Notes under the pieces: model-generated
Databases searched by the model: none
What the model was told of the DNA's origin: nothing
Seen by the model: only the letters and a program-made list of their open reading frames with translations
NCBI GenBank assembly: GCA_038260095.1
Contig: JBBSOC010000004.1
Coordinates: forward strand, 4,465 to 68,464
Reading direction: 5' to 3'
From: QHCE01 sp038260095
Lineage (GTDB): Bacteria; Actinomycetota; Actinomycetes; Mycobacteriales; QHCE01
DNA: 64,000 nucleotides
Program-made: the position numbers and the translations under genes
Shown: piece after piece, positions 43,754 to 52,581 of the stretch
Numbering within the stretch: position 1 is the stretch's first letter
Layout: every line of letters begins with the position of its first letter

Positions 43754-44074
43754 CTACAGCGCCTTGTCGATCAGAGCAGTGATCGCGGCCTTCGGTTGGG
43801 CACCCACCAGCTGGCCGATGAGCTGACCGTTGTTGATCAGTAGCAGTGTAGGAATACTCAGAACGTCATAGCGCCGGCTGATGGCGGGGTGCTCTTCCAC
43901 GTTTAGTTTGACAATTTTTACCGTTTCGGCGCGCTCTGTCGCGATCTCATCGAGCAACGGAGCTACTTTACGGCATGGGGGACACCACTCTGCCCAAAAA
44001 TCAACCAACACCGGGACGTCCGAGGCCAGCACTTCAGCATCCCAGGTTTCCTCGGTTGCGGTAACGGTGGGCAT
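43754..44074 (-). CDS. trxA: Thioredoxin with CPPC active site
   Basis: Disulfide reductase of 106 aa, recycled by the adjacent TrxB. The active-site motif is WCPPC (Cys31, Cys34) instead of WCGPC. Other fold features are normal: VDFWAEW, KLNVEEHPAISRRYDVLSIPTLLLI (cis-Pro). ATG 44074 has AGGAG at a better spacing than the ATG one codon earlier. Proline in this position usually shifts redox potential and may alter substrate range, from family knowledge. Confidence 0.93.
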   Translation of the reverse strand: MPTVTATEETWDAEVLASDVPVLVDFWAEWCPPCRKVAPLLDEIATERAETVKIVKLNVEEHPAISRRYDVLSIPTLLLINNGQLIGQLVGAQPKAAITALIDKAL

Positions 44075-44137
44075 CATATCTCCTTTTTGTGGGTGAATGT
44101 GGACAGCGTTAGGAGTTTTATATGGGCGTTTGAGCGT

Positions 44138-45106
44138 CTACCAATTACGCGACGCTAAATACCGTTCAGCGTCCAGCGCCGCCACACAGCCGGCGCCCGC
44201 GGCGGTAATCGCTTGCTGGTAGGTGTGGTCTACAACATCGCCAGCGGCGAAGACACCGGATATGTTAGTCAGGCTTGTGGGAGCCTTCGTGATCACATAA
44301 CCCGAGTTGTCCAATGCGAGCTGGTTCACGACGAGTTCAGTGCGCGGGATGTGGCCTATGGCAACGAAGACTCCTGTCACCGCAAGAGTGGAGAGGACGC
44401 CACTGTCTACGCTAGCGAGGGTTACGCTCGCAACTTTTCCTTCTGCGCCAACGATTTCAGTAACCCTACTGTCCCATGCAATGTTGATTTTTGGGTTATC
44501 TAAAGCACGCTGCTGCATGATCTGACTGGCTCGGAACTCGCCCCGGCGATGTATGATCGTGACAGATCGGGCAAAACGAGTTAAAAATGTGGCTTCTTCC
44601 ATTGCGGAGTCTCCGCCGCCGACCACCGCTATGTCTTGATCACGGAAGAAAAATCCGTCGCACGTGGCGCAGGAAGAAACTCCGTGTCCCAGGTATTCGG
44701 CTTCACCTGGGACGCCGATCCGGCGCCACGCTGAACCTGTCGCCACAATGATGGCCCGGGAGCGATAAGGTGTCTGATCGACCCAAACCGTTTTAACCTC
44801 TTCTGGACCGCCAGTTTTTCCATCGAGCTTAATTCGACCGAGATCGATTCGACTAGCGTCTGCGGTAAGTAGCTGAGCACCGAAGCGCTCAGCTTGCTTA
44901 CGCATCGAATCCATGAGCTCGGGGCCGGTAATTCCGTCGGGAAATCCAGGAAAATTTTCCACCTCGGTGGTAGTCATCAATGCCCCACCAAACTCGTTGC
45001 CTTCGATGAGTAAAGGCTTAAGGTTGGCTCGCGCCGCATAGAGCGCGGCCGTATACCCAGCTGGTCCCGAACCCACAATGACGAGGTTGTGTAGCTGCTC
45101 AGACAC
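44138..45106 (-). CDS. trxB: Thioredoxin reductase
   Basis: NADPH and FAD-dependent reductase of thioredoxin. 322 aa: FAD motif GSGPAGYTAALYAARANL, active-site CATCDG near residues 146-150, NADPH motif GGGDSAMEEA, and C-terminal GDVVDHTYQQAITAAGAGCVAALDAE. GTG 45106 is preceded by GAGGAGA. Just one base beyond that ribosome site begins the 183-bp inverted-repeat element, so the promoter must lie in or beyond the element. Confidence 0.96.
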   Translation of the reverse strand: MSEQLHNLVIVGSGPAGYTAALYAARANLKPLLIEGNEFGGALMTTTEVENFPGFPDGITGPELMDSMRKQAERFGAQLLTADASRIDLGRIKLDGKTGGPEEVKTVWVDQTPYRSRAIIVATGSAWRRIGVPGEAEYLGHGVSSCATCDGFFFRDQDIAVVGGGDSAMEEATFLTRFARSVTIIHRRGEFRASQIMQQRALDNPKINIAWDSRVTEIVGAEGKVASVTLASVDSGVLSTLAVTGVFVAIGHIPRTELVVNQLALDNSGYVITKAPTSLTNISGVFAAGDVVDHTYQQAITAAGAGCVAALDAERYLASRNW

Positions 45107-45121
45107 TGGTTGGTCTCCTCA

Positions 45122-45304
45122 AGTGTTGTGTAATCGATATCGTCGCGTGTGTGCTGGCGCTCAGGCGGCGCCTCGCGGCGTTGTCGAAATTTCCAGGTAG
45201 ACATTTGCTAGCTGGAATTCCCCCGCTACCTGGAAATTCTCCGCCTTGCGATCCATCCACCTGAACATCCAGCACCCAAAACGGAACACCGATTACACAA
45301 CACT
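45122..45304. mobile_element. 183-bp MITE-like element, copy A
   Basis: Terminal inverted repeats of 15 bp, AGTGTTGTGTAATCG at 45122-45136 and its exact reverse complement at 45290-45304. An internal inverted repeat (TTTCCAGGTAG/CTACCTGGAAA) can fold. Copy B has the same length and about 94% identity by my count (about 11 differences). On the minus strand an ATG-started 35-codon frame (RWMDRKAENFQ..., ending RGAA) runs through the centre. No transposase is encoded, so movement would need one elsewhere. No clear target duplication. Confidence 0.75.
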
Positions 45305-45377
45305 AGTTTACGATCGGTTCAGCGGCAGCAACGCAATAGCTGGGAAGACTATTCCCATAGGTCTACGTTTAGAGTGT

Positions 45378-46802
45378 TCAGGCTCCATATACCCGAATCT
45401 CGCGTACGCCCACCTGGTAAGGGTTATCACCGGAGGCCGTGCGCGGCATATCTGTGATCCATACGACGAGGAAGCGAGCGTTTTCCCCCCGTTGCAACAG
45501 GAAAGTCACCTCGGCTGGGGAATTGCGCACCGGTGAACCAAACGAGCGATACCCGTTGATGTCGGCTGCCCGAGTATCGGCTCCACGTAGTTGTAGTGAT
45601 GCGCCAGGGGCTGATAGCTGCACCACAACTTCACGTACTTTCGCAGCTTTCCCGAGGTCAACTATGATTCCCATGCCAGCTTTAATACCACCGAAATCGC
45701 CTCGTCGGTATGCGTCAGGCTGCCACAGCGTTGCGGGATTCCGGTCGATTGCGCGCGCGGCTCCAGCTAGCTCGCTGCCGTCACCTTGCGGATCGAGTAT
45801 GCTGGCTCCGACCGGTCGCAGCTCTTGTTTTCCGCCCGATCCGTTGTTGGCGGAATCTGCACTGAGCGGATAGTTCGAGCCGCTGATGTCGGGTAGCCCC
45901 ACAGCTCCAACCGCGAGGCCAGCAGCTAAAATACACGCTATACCAGCTGCTGGTATGCCAAATCTTTTCCACGCTGCTCGGCGCGGTGCCGGCTCCGCTA
46001 AAATGGTGCTCAGTGGCCCTAGTTCTGGATCGGCAATATCGTATCGGCGCAGCTCATGGGCCAGAGTAGCCGCATCGATTTGACTGGCCCCGGGGTCGAG
46101 TAGATCCATGGTGAGTGCGTCAAGATAAGCGGGAATTCCGGCTCGAATCTGTCGGGGGGTGCACAGCCTACCGTCTACCCGCACAGCCTCTGGTAGATCA
46201 CGGAAAGTCACCGATGCCTCTAGCGGCCACGAACCGGTGAGAGCGGCATACAACAGACCGCCGATGGCCTTAATGTCGCGTTCGGTGGGGGTGGTCGTAG
46301 ACAGCTGAAGGTGAGTAAAGGTGAGCTCACCACTGTCATTGAGCAGAACCGTGTTGGGGTTGAGCTGACCATGACGCATACCCGTGCTATGGATTGCAGC
46401 GACAGCCTCAGCAGCAGTGCGAGCCAGTCCAGCTGCCCGATATGAATCCAGCGGACCATCGGAGGTCAGCATCTCGGTAAGTGTGCGGCCTTCTACCCAT
46501 TCACGTACGACGAAAGCCCGCGAACCCTCATTGATGGCGTCATAGACGCCAGCGACATTGGAATGTTGAATTCGGCCAGCGTGGGCCGCTGCGGAGAGCA
46601 TGGACTCCGCAGCTTCGCCACCGGGAATTCGAAGTTCGATCGAGACATCGCGGCTGAGCAAATTGTCAGTACCGCGCCAAAGGTAGTAGCCGTTGTTTTC
46701 GTTTCCGTTCACCATCGAATCGAGTCGGTAACGCCCGGCAAGAAGCTCGCCCTGCGCTGGTGTGCTCACCTGCGTCACAACGTCCTCCTGCGCGTGCACC
46801 AC
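45378..46802 (-). CDS. MurJ-associated pseudokinase with extracytoplasmic C-terminal domain
   Basis: 474 aa. Residues 20-265 have a kinase fold but key residues are missing: GRYRLDSMVNGNEN lacks the glycine-rich loop, the catalytic HRD is HGQLNPN, and DFG is replaced by FTHLQL. It is therefore a pseudokinase. A membrane helix at about 285-307 is followed by a discoidin/F5-8C-like outer domain (IDRNPATLWQPD..., VDLGKAAKVREVVVQLS). In M. tuberculosis MurJ and such a kinase are one polypeptide (Rv3910) that recruits FhaA when phosphorylated; here they are two adjacent genes. Confidence 0.87.
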   Translation of the reverse strand: MVHAQEDVVTQVSTPAQGELLAGRYRLDSMVNGNENNGYYLWRGTDNLLSRDVSIELRIPGGEAAESMLSAAAHAGRIQHSNVAGVYDAINEGSRAFVVREWVEGRTLTEMLTSDGPLDSYRAAGLARTAAEAVAAIHSTGMRHGQLNPNTVLLNDSGELTFTHLQLSTTTPTERDIKAIGGLLYAALTGSWPLEASVTFRDLPEAVRVDGRLCTPRQIRAGIPAYLDALTMDLLDPGASQIDAATLAHELRRYDIADPELGPLSTILAEPAPRRAAWKRFGIPAAGIACILAAGLAVGAVGLPDISGSNYPLSADSANNGSGGKQELRPVGASILDPQGDGSELAGAARAIDRNPATLWQPDAYRRGDFGGIKAGMGIIVDLGKAAKVREVVVQLSAPGASLQLRGADTRAADINGYRSFGSPVRNSPAEVTFLLQRGENARFLVVWITDMPRTASGDNPYQVGVREIRVYGA

Positions 46803-46873
46803 CTGAGTAGTTGCCTGACTACCCGCAATGATTGTTCAGTATATGAGGTTATCGTTCCGGACGGCTCGTTTCG

Positions 46874-48652
46874 CTACAGGCCGCGCCGAAGAGCGAACTT
46901 ACGGGTGAAAGTCTGGACGAACTGTGAAACTTCTTGAACCCGCAGGAAGACCGAAGCGGCTACAAAAGAGATAATCAAAGCGCTGCCGCCGATTGCTAAC
47001 GCCATTACTCCCCCCATCTTGCCTCCGCCGATCAGCTCTGTAGAGCTAAACGCCAGCGCCCATCCGATGAGCCCAGCAATCGCCGATGCAAGCAATAGGC
47101 GAGTTAGCGTTTGAAATATCCGACCAAAGTGCAAACTACCCAATCTGCGTTGCATAGCCAGTGTAAGTAGGACCGCGGCAACCGCATACGAGACAGCATT
47201 ACTAACCATCAAACCTATGACGACATAGTGTGCCGGTAAGCTCAAAAAGAGCACGATGTCCACGAAGAGGCGTATAGCGACAACAGGGATGTTGATCAGC
47301 GCGGGAGTTTTCGTGTCCCGCATTGCGTAAAAGGCGAATGTCTGTAGCTGACTGATCGCAAAAGGCACTAAGCCAAGCGCTACGGCCACTATGGCCAACC
47401 CCGTGCTTTGAGCGCTGCTAGCGTTGAAATTTCCCCATTGGAAAGCAGCTATTGCCAATGGAACTCCGAGGGCAATGTAGGCCGCCGTCGCTGGCATTAA
47501 GATCACCGAAGACAGCCGGATTCCGAACGAGAGCTGGTGGGCGACGTCTGCGGCCTTGTTTTCGGCTGCTGCGGTACTCATCCGCGGTAGAAGTGCGGTG
47601 ATGATGGAGACCGCAATGATCCCGTGCGCCATCATGAACAGCAGGCTCGCTGCGTCGTAGACTACAGGGCCGGGGCCGCCTGCTTCGCCGGCTCGGTAGG
47701 CCAGCGCCATCACAGTAAAGACGCCAATCTGACTCACACCTACGTAGCACAACATCCAACCGGCAAGCTTGCCTGCTTCGGCGAAGCTACTGTTGCCGAA
47801 ATCGAACCGCCAGCGCCAACGAAAACCAACTCGGCGAAGCGCCGGCCACAGAGCGGCGGCCTGAAGCGCCACACCAAAGGTGGTACCCAGCCCTAAGACG
47901 AGCAGCTGGTCAGTGGTGATAGTGGAAGGCTTTGGTAGCGCTGGACCAGGCAGCGCCACGAAGATCCCCGCCGTGACGATGATGGTGAGGTTGTTAAGGA
48001 TGGGTGCCCACGTGGGTGCGGCGAAGTGCCCGCGAGTGTTGAGTACGGCCCCGAATAGTGCGGCAACGCCATAGAAAAACAACTCGGGTATCAGCAAATA
48101 CGCCAGTAATGTAACCAGATGCCGAGAGTCGGTCTTTGTGGCAAGTAGGCTGGTGATCAGCGGCGCTGCCAGCACAGCGATGATCGTTGCAGCGCCTAGC
48201 AGTAGCACCGCCAATGTGAGTAACCGCTGGACGTAAGCCTCGCCGCCGTCGGCATCGCCCCGCGCACCTACTAACAGTGGCACTACCACTGAGGCGAGTA
48301 CTCCACCAATGAGTAGTTCATACACCATGTTGGGCAGCGTGTTTGCCACTTGATAGCTGTTGCCTACGGCAGCCGCGCCGAGTACCGCACCCAAAACCGC
48401 CGTACGGGCGAACCCCGTAACTCGAGAGACCAGGCTTCCTAGCGCCATCACACTGCTGTGACGGGCTACGCCCGATGTCCATGAGAGTACCGGCGGAGCC
48501 TGAGTCGCGGCAGAAGCTAGCTCTTCAGTGCTATGAACATCGGCCTGTTGCGCAGGCACTTCCAATATCTCGTCATCACCTACAGCCAGACAAGGCCGCG
48601 TATCGCTATCACTAGCGACTGTCTCTAGCTTCGCGTGGTCTACCGGTGTCAT
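46874..48652 (-). CDS. murJ: Lipid II flippase MurJ
   Basis: MATE/MOP-family flippase that moves lipid II across the membrane. 592 aa from ATG 48652, which overlaps the NUDIX stop by ATGA. Cytoplasmic N-terminal tail of about 55 residues, then about fourteen helices with the family starts SSVMALGSLVSRVTGFARTAV and NTLPNMVYELLIGGVLASVVVP. The protein ends at KFALRRGL right after the last helices, with no kinase fused. The pseudokinase gene follows after 71 bp. Confidence 0.95.
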   Translation of the reverse strand: MTPVDHAKLETVASDSDTRPCLAVGDDEILEVPAQQADVHSTEELASAATQAPPVLSWTSGVARHSSVMALGSLVSRVTGFARTAVLGAVLGAAAVGNSYQVANTLPNMVYELLIGGVLASVVVPLLVGARGDADGGEAYVQRLLTLAVLLLGAATIIAVLAAPLITSLLATKTDSRHLVTLLAYLLIPELFFYGVAALFGAVLNTRGHFAAPTWAPILNNLTIIVTAGIFVALPGPALPKPSTITTDQLLVLGLGTTFGVALQAAALWPALRRVGFRWRWRFDFGNSSFAEAGKLAGWMLCYVGVSQIGVFTVMALAYRAGEAGGPGPVVYDAASLLFMMAHGIIAVSIITALLPRMSTAAAENKAADVAHQLSFGIRLSSVILMPATAAYIALGVPLAIAAFQWGNFNASSAQSTGLAIVAVALGLVPFAISQLQTFAFYAMRDTKTPALINIPVVAIRLFVDIVLFLSLPAHYVVIGLMVSNAVSYAVAAVLLTLAMQRRLGSLHFGRIFQTLTRLLLASAIAGLIGWALAFSSTELIGGGKMGGVMALAIGGSALIISFVAASVFLRVQEVSQFVQTFTRKFALRRGL

Positions 48653-49131
48653 TCGCGTTGCTCCCATAGCGTCGCAACATCGCCCATCAGCGACCGTTCA
48701 TCGGCGTGACTAAGACGACGCGGGACCTCGCTTAGCGGTACCCATGCCACTTCGGTGACCTCCATGTCGGCGTCAGAGAGCGCGCCGCCTACGGCGCGGA
48801 GGAGGAAATGATGCACTGTTTTGTGAATCCGCTTACCGCCCGATATGAACCAGTACTGCACACTTCCCAGCGGGGCAACGATCTCACCGATGATTCCAGT
48901 TTCTTCCTGAACTTCGCGGACGGCGGTACGCTCGAGTGTCTCGCCAGGCTCGACCTTACCCTTCGGTAGCGCCCAGATCAGTGTGCCGCGTCGGCTGAGC
49001 TTGCCAATTAACGCACCGGCAGGAGGGGCGTTGTCGGCATTGAGTACCAGGCCGCCGGCGGATACTTCATCGACACGGCTCAAGCCCCGACGGGACGGTC
49101 GGCGGCGGGCATGTCGGGTCACCGTCGCCAC
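48649..49131 (-). CDS. NUDIX hydrolase (MutT4-like)
   Basis: 160 aa, NUDIX fold with a perfect box G-x5-E-x7-REVQEETG (GKVEPGETLERTAVREVQEETG). Family members hydrolyse (d)NTPs or other nucleoside diphosphates. The Rv3908 gene at the same place beside murJ and pcnA is called mutT4, and the substrate here is not deducible. N-terminus is Arg-rich. Divergent from the CCA-adding enzyme. Confidence 0.92.
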   Translation of the reverse strand: MATVTRHARRRPSRRGLSRVDEVSAGGLVLNADNAPPAGALIGKLSRRGTLIWALPKGKVEPGETLERTAVREVQEETGIIGEIVAPLGSVQYWFISGGKRIHKTVHHFLLRAVGGALSDADMEVTEVAWVPLSEVPRRLSHADERSLMGDVATLWEQRE

Positions 49132-49175
49132 CCTACCCTGGTGTGGATCGACTGAGCGGATAACCGCGCACTGGC

Positions 49176-50672
49176 GTGAGCGATAAGGATGTAAAGATTA
49201 ACTTCGTGACTGCTACACGAGCTAGAAAATTTGCTGCGCTTTCGGCCGAGCAACAAAATCGCCTGGCTAGGATGGCGGAGCTTTACCCCTCGACGCGTGA
49301 GCTTGGCCGTCGGTTTTCCCAGGCGGGCCGCGAGCTTCACTTCGTAGGTGGTTCGGTTCGTGATGCGTTGATGGACCGTGCGGGTAACGACATTGACCTG
49401 TGCACTGACGCGCGCCCAGAACAGATTCTTGCGTTACTACAGGACTGGGCTGAGACGACATGGACCACGGGGATCGAATTTGGCACTGTGGGTGCGGCTC
49501 GGCGTGGTGCACGGGTAGAAATCACCACATTTCGCGCAGACAGCTATGACCGAATCAGCCGGAATCCTCATGTGCGCTATGGCAACTCGCTAGTTGATGA
49601 TCTACTGCGACGAGACTTCACTGTAAACGCGATGGCGGTTTCGGTCTCTGATTGCACGTTCACCGATCCTTTTGGCGGCCTGGAAGACCTTGCCGCGCAG
49701 CAAATTCGCACCCCGGCTGCGGCAACTGATTCGTTCTCCGATGATCCATTGCGAATGCTTCGGGCAGCACGGTTCGCCGCGCAGCTGGAGTTCTCGCTCA
49801 CCGAAGACGTCATCGCTGCGATGAGCTCTATGGCCGAGCAGATCACACGGATTGCAGCCGAGCGTATTCGCGATGAGCTCAGCAAACTACTGTGTGGTAG
49901 CGACCCAGTCGCCGGCATCCGACTTTTAGTGCACACCGGGCTAGCTGAACAGATGCTTCCCGAGCTACCAGCAATGCGACTGGCAATCGATGAGCACCAT
50001 CAACACAAAGATGTTTACGAGCATTCAATAACCGTATTGTCGCAGGCAATCGAGTTGGAGGATCCAGCCAGTGTGGAGGGTTCACCGGACTTAGTGCTAC
50101 GACTAGCGGCTTTATTGCATGACATCGGCAAGCCCGCCACGCGCCGACACGAGCCGGGTGGCAGCGTGAGTTTCCATCACCATGAGGTGGTTGGCGCAAA
50201 GCTAGTTCGAAAACGATTGCGGGAACTGCGTTACCCCAAAGATGTAGTTGAAGCTGTCAGCGGTTTGGTCTTCTTGCATTTGCGGTTTCACGGTTACGGC
50301 CGCGGCGAGTGGACAGATTCCGCCGTACGCCGCTACGTGACTGACGCTGGGGCGCTACTGCCTCGGCTACACCGCCTGGTTCGCTCAGATTGCACTACCC
50401 GAAACCGCCGCCGGGCCGCCATACTTGCTGCCACATATGATTCGCTGGAGGAGCGCATCGCAGCGCTACAATCCCAAGAAGATCTCGCTAAAATTCGCCC
50501 CGACCTCGACGGCAATGACATTATGCGGCTTTTAGGCCTCCCGCCAGGCCCACAAGTGGGTAAGGCATGGCGGTACCTTAAAGAACTACGACTCATTAAC
50601 GGTCCGTTAACCCACGAAGAGGCGGAAGCTCAACTGCGGAGCTGGGCTGCCAAGCAGGACGCTGAGAGCTAG
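49176..50672 (+). CDS. pcnA: CCA tRNA nucleotidyltransferase (PcnA) with HD domain
   Basis: Adds or repairs the CCA end of tRNAs. 498 aa: polymerase head with FVGGSVRDALMDRAGNDIDL, DDLLRRDFTVNAMAV and ADPL-type FSDDPLRMLRAARFAAQL, then an HD domain (RLAALLHDIGKPATR, HHHEVVGA). GTG 49176 is used; GTG 49206 is an alternative. The final stop TAG uses the first two bases (AG) of copy B of the 183-bp element. Confidence 0.93.
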   Translation: MSDKDVKINFVTATRARKFAALSAEQQNRLARMAELYPSTRELGRRFSQAGRELHFVGGSVRDALMDRAGNDIDLCTDARPEQILALLQDWAETTWTTGIEFGTVGAARRGARVEITTFRADSYDRISRNPHVRYGNSLVDDLLRRDFTVNAMAVSVSDCTFTDPFGGLEDLAAQQIRTPAAATDSFSDDPLRMLRAARFAAQLEFSLTEDVIAAMSSMAEQITRIAAERIRDELSKLLCGSDPVAGIRLLVHTGLAEQMLPELPAMRLAIDEHHQHKDVYEHSITVLSQAIELEDPASVEGSPDLVLRLAALLHDIGKPATRRHEPGGSVSFHHHEVVGAKLVRKRLRELRYPKDVVEAVSGLVFLHLRFHGYGRGEWTDSAVRRYVTDAGALLPRLHRLVRSDCTTRNRRRAAILAATYDSLEERIAALQSQEDLAKIRPDLDGNDIMRLLGLPPGPQVGKAWRYLKELRLINGPLTHEEAEAQLRSWAAKQDAES

Positions 50673-50853
50673 TGTCGTGTAATCGATATCGTCGTTCGTC
50701 TGCTGGCGCTCAGGCGGCGCCTCGCGGCGTTGTAGAAATTTTCAGGTAGACACTTGCTAGCTGAAATTCCCCCGCTACCTGGAAATTCTCCGCCTTGCGA
50801 TCCATCCACCTGAACACCCAGCACCCTAAACGGAACACCGATTACACAACACT
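50671..50853. mobile_element. 183-bp MITE-like element, copy B
   Basis: Same 183-bp length as copy A. Terminal repeats AGTGTCGTGTAATCG (50671-50685, one mismatch to copy A) and CGATTACACAACACT (50839-50853). On the minus strand a GTG-started frame of 35 codons encodes the same peptide as copy A with two amino-acid changes. The element begins at the AG of the pcnA stop codon TAG and ends 18 bp before the first ATG of the following NUDIX gene. Confidence 0.75.
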
Positions 50854-50871
50854 AGCCAGAATCTTCCCTAT

Positions 50872-51426
50872 ATGTCAGCATGTTCTTCCATGCTCGAACG
50901 TCGCCTTCCAGTCATGAGCAGTACCCGTACCACGATGGCGGCTGGTCTAGCTATCGTCCGCGACGACCAGCTACTCATGGTGCGGCAAGCACGAGCCAGC
51001 GGAATGCGGTGGGAGCTCCCTTCGGGATGTCAAGAGCTCGGTGAGACGTTAGAGGAAACCGCCGCTCGGGAAGCGGCCGAAGAGACTGGTCTCAAAGCCT
51101 CGGTAGGTCCGCTGATCGCGACGTTTACGTCCTATCGGCCTCAGCGGCAAGCGGTCGTGCTTGGCGCTATCTACCGCGGCGAGCTGGATGACGTTAACAG
51201 CCAACCCGTACCACAGCTTTCCGATGGAATAGTCGCAGCGACCTTTGTTGACCCTTATGCGTTGCCGCCCGAAGAGCTGGGAGCTCTCACCATCGCAGTG
51301 CTGCGGCGGTGGTGGCCGGAGCGAGATCGCGAGCTCTGCGCATGGCATATCGAGCTCTGCCGCGACGCACGCGGATATCGCGGAGTCGACAGTGCTACCA
51401 CCGAGCTTCGTCCTATAGTTCTTTAG
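50872..51426 (+). CDS. NUDIX hydrolase
   Basis: 184 aa (shorter if ATG 50914, MSSTRTT, is the start). Complete NUDIX box: GCQELGETLEETAAREAAEETGL (G-x5-E-x7-REAAEETG). Substrate not predictable. A hydrophobic-rich N-terminus is too short to be a signal. It stands alone between copy B and ino1, and converges with ino1. Confidence 0.88.
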   Translation: MSACSSMLERRLPVMSSTRTTMAAGLAIVRDDQLLMVRQARASGMRWELPSGCQELGETLEETAAREAAEETGLKASVGPLIATFTSYRPQRQAVVLGAIYRGELDDVNSQPVPQLSDGIVAATFVDPYALPPEELGALTIAVLRRWWPERDRELCAWHIELCRDARGYRGVDSATTELRPIVL

Positions 51427-51453
51427 AGGTCTGAGTTAGAGCTGGGGATGCTC

Positions 51454-52533
51454 CTAGCGTTCAACCTCGCCGCGGATGAACCGCTCTACCTGGTCTCGAG
51501 CTGTTGAGTCGTCGTACTGCTCTGGTGGAGACTTCATGAAGTAGCTCGATGCGGACAGGATTGGTCCACCGACACCGCGGTCCTTAGCGATCTTCGCGGC
51601 ACGTACGGCATCGATAATGACACCTGCAGAGTTGGGTGAATCCCAAACTTCGAGTTTGTACTCCAAGTTCAGCGGAGTGTCGCCGAAAGATTTACCTTCG
51701 AGCCGAACATAAGCCCATTTACGATCATCAAGCCACGGCACATGGTCGGATGGACCAATGTGTACGTCTGCCTTTGCCATTTCGTGTGGCACCTGAGAGG
51801 TGACCGACTGCGTCTTAGAGATCTTCTTGGATTGCAGACGCTTGCGTTCCAGCATGTTCATGAAGTCCATGTTGCCGCCGAAATTGAGCTGGTAGGTGCG
51901 CAGCAGCTCAACTCCGCGGTCTTCGAACAGCTTGGCCATCACGCGGTGAGTGATCGTGGCACCGACCTGAGATTTAATGTCGTCGCCGATGATCGGTACT
52001 CCGGCTTCAGTGAATTTCTGCGCCCACTCCGGGGTACTGGCAATGAAAACCGGAAGTGCGTTGACGAACGCCACTTGCGCGTCGATAGCGCACTGCGCGT
52101 AGAAACGGTCGGCTTGCTCAGAGCCCACCGGCAGGTAGGAGATCAACACGTCGGCCTGGCTTTCACGGAGGGCGGCAACGACGTCAGTAGGCGCATCGTC
52201 AGATTCTGTGATGATCTCGCGGTAATACTCCCCTAGGCCGTCGAAAGTGTGCCCCCGCGCGACGGTGATTCCAGTGGGTGGCACATCACAGATCTTGATG
52301 GTGTTGTTCTCGCTGGCGCCGATGGCCTCGGAAAGGTCTCGGCCGACTTTCTTGGCGTCCACGTCGAATGCGGCGACAAATTCAATGTCAGAGACGTGGT
52401 AGTCACCGAATTTGACGTGCATGAGTCCGGGAACGCGTGTGGTCACATCTGCGTTCCGGTAGTAATGAACGCCTTGTACCAACGACGCGGCGCAGTTACC
52501 CACGCCAACTATGGCTACACGTACCGAACTCAT
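51454..52533 (-). CDS. ino1: Inositol-3-phosphate synthase
   Basis: Converts glucose 6-phosphate to 1L-myo-inositol 1-phosphate, the first step to phosphatidylinositol and mycothiol in actinomycetes. 359 aa: VGVGNCAASLVQG (NAD site), DVLISYLPVGSEQADRFYAQ, GDDIKSQVGATITHRV, and NFGGNMDFMNMLERKRLQSKK. Its length and position (Rv0046c-like, next to padR) are standard. Confidence 0.96.
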   Translation of the reverse strand: MSSVRVAIVGVGNCAASLVQGVHYYRNADVTTRVPGLMHVKFGDYHVSDIEFVAAFDVDAKKVGRDLSEAIGASENNTIKICDVPPTGITVARGHTFDGLGEYYREIITESDDAPTDVVAALRESQADVLISYLPVGSEQADRFYAQCAIDAQVAFVNALPVFIASTPEWAQKFTEAGVPIIGDDIKSQVGATITHRVMAKLFEDRGVELLRTYQLNFGGNMDFMNMLERKRLQSKKISKTQSVTSQVPHEMAKADVHIGPSDHVPWLDDRKWAYVRLEGKSFGDTPLNLEYKLEVWDSPNSAGVIIDAVRAAKIAKDRGVGGPILSASSYFMKSPPEQYDDSTARDQVERFIRGEVER

Positions 52534-52581
52534 CGGTCCTCCTTGTTGTCATTCGCGCGGTATTCCCAACGCGGTAGGTTT

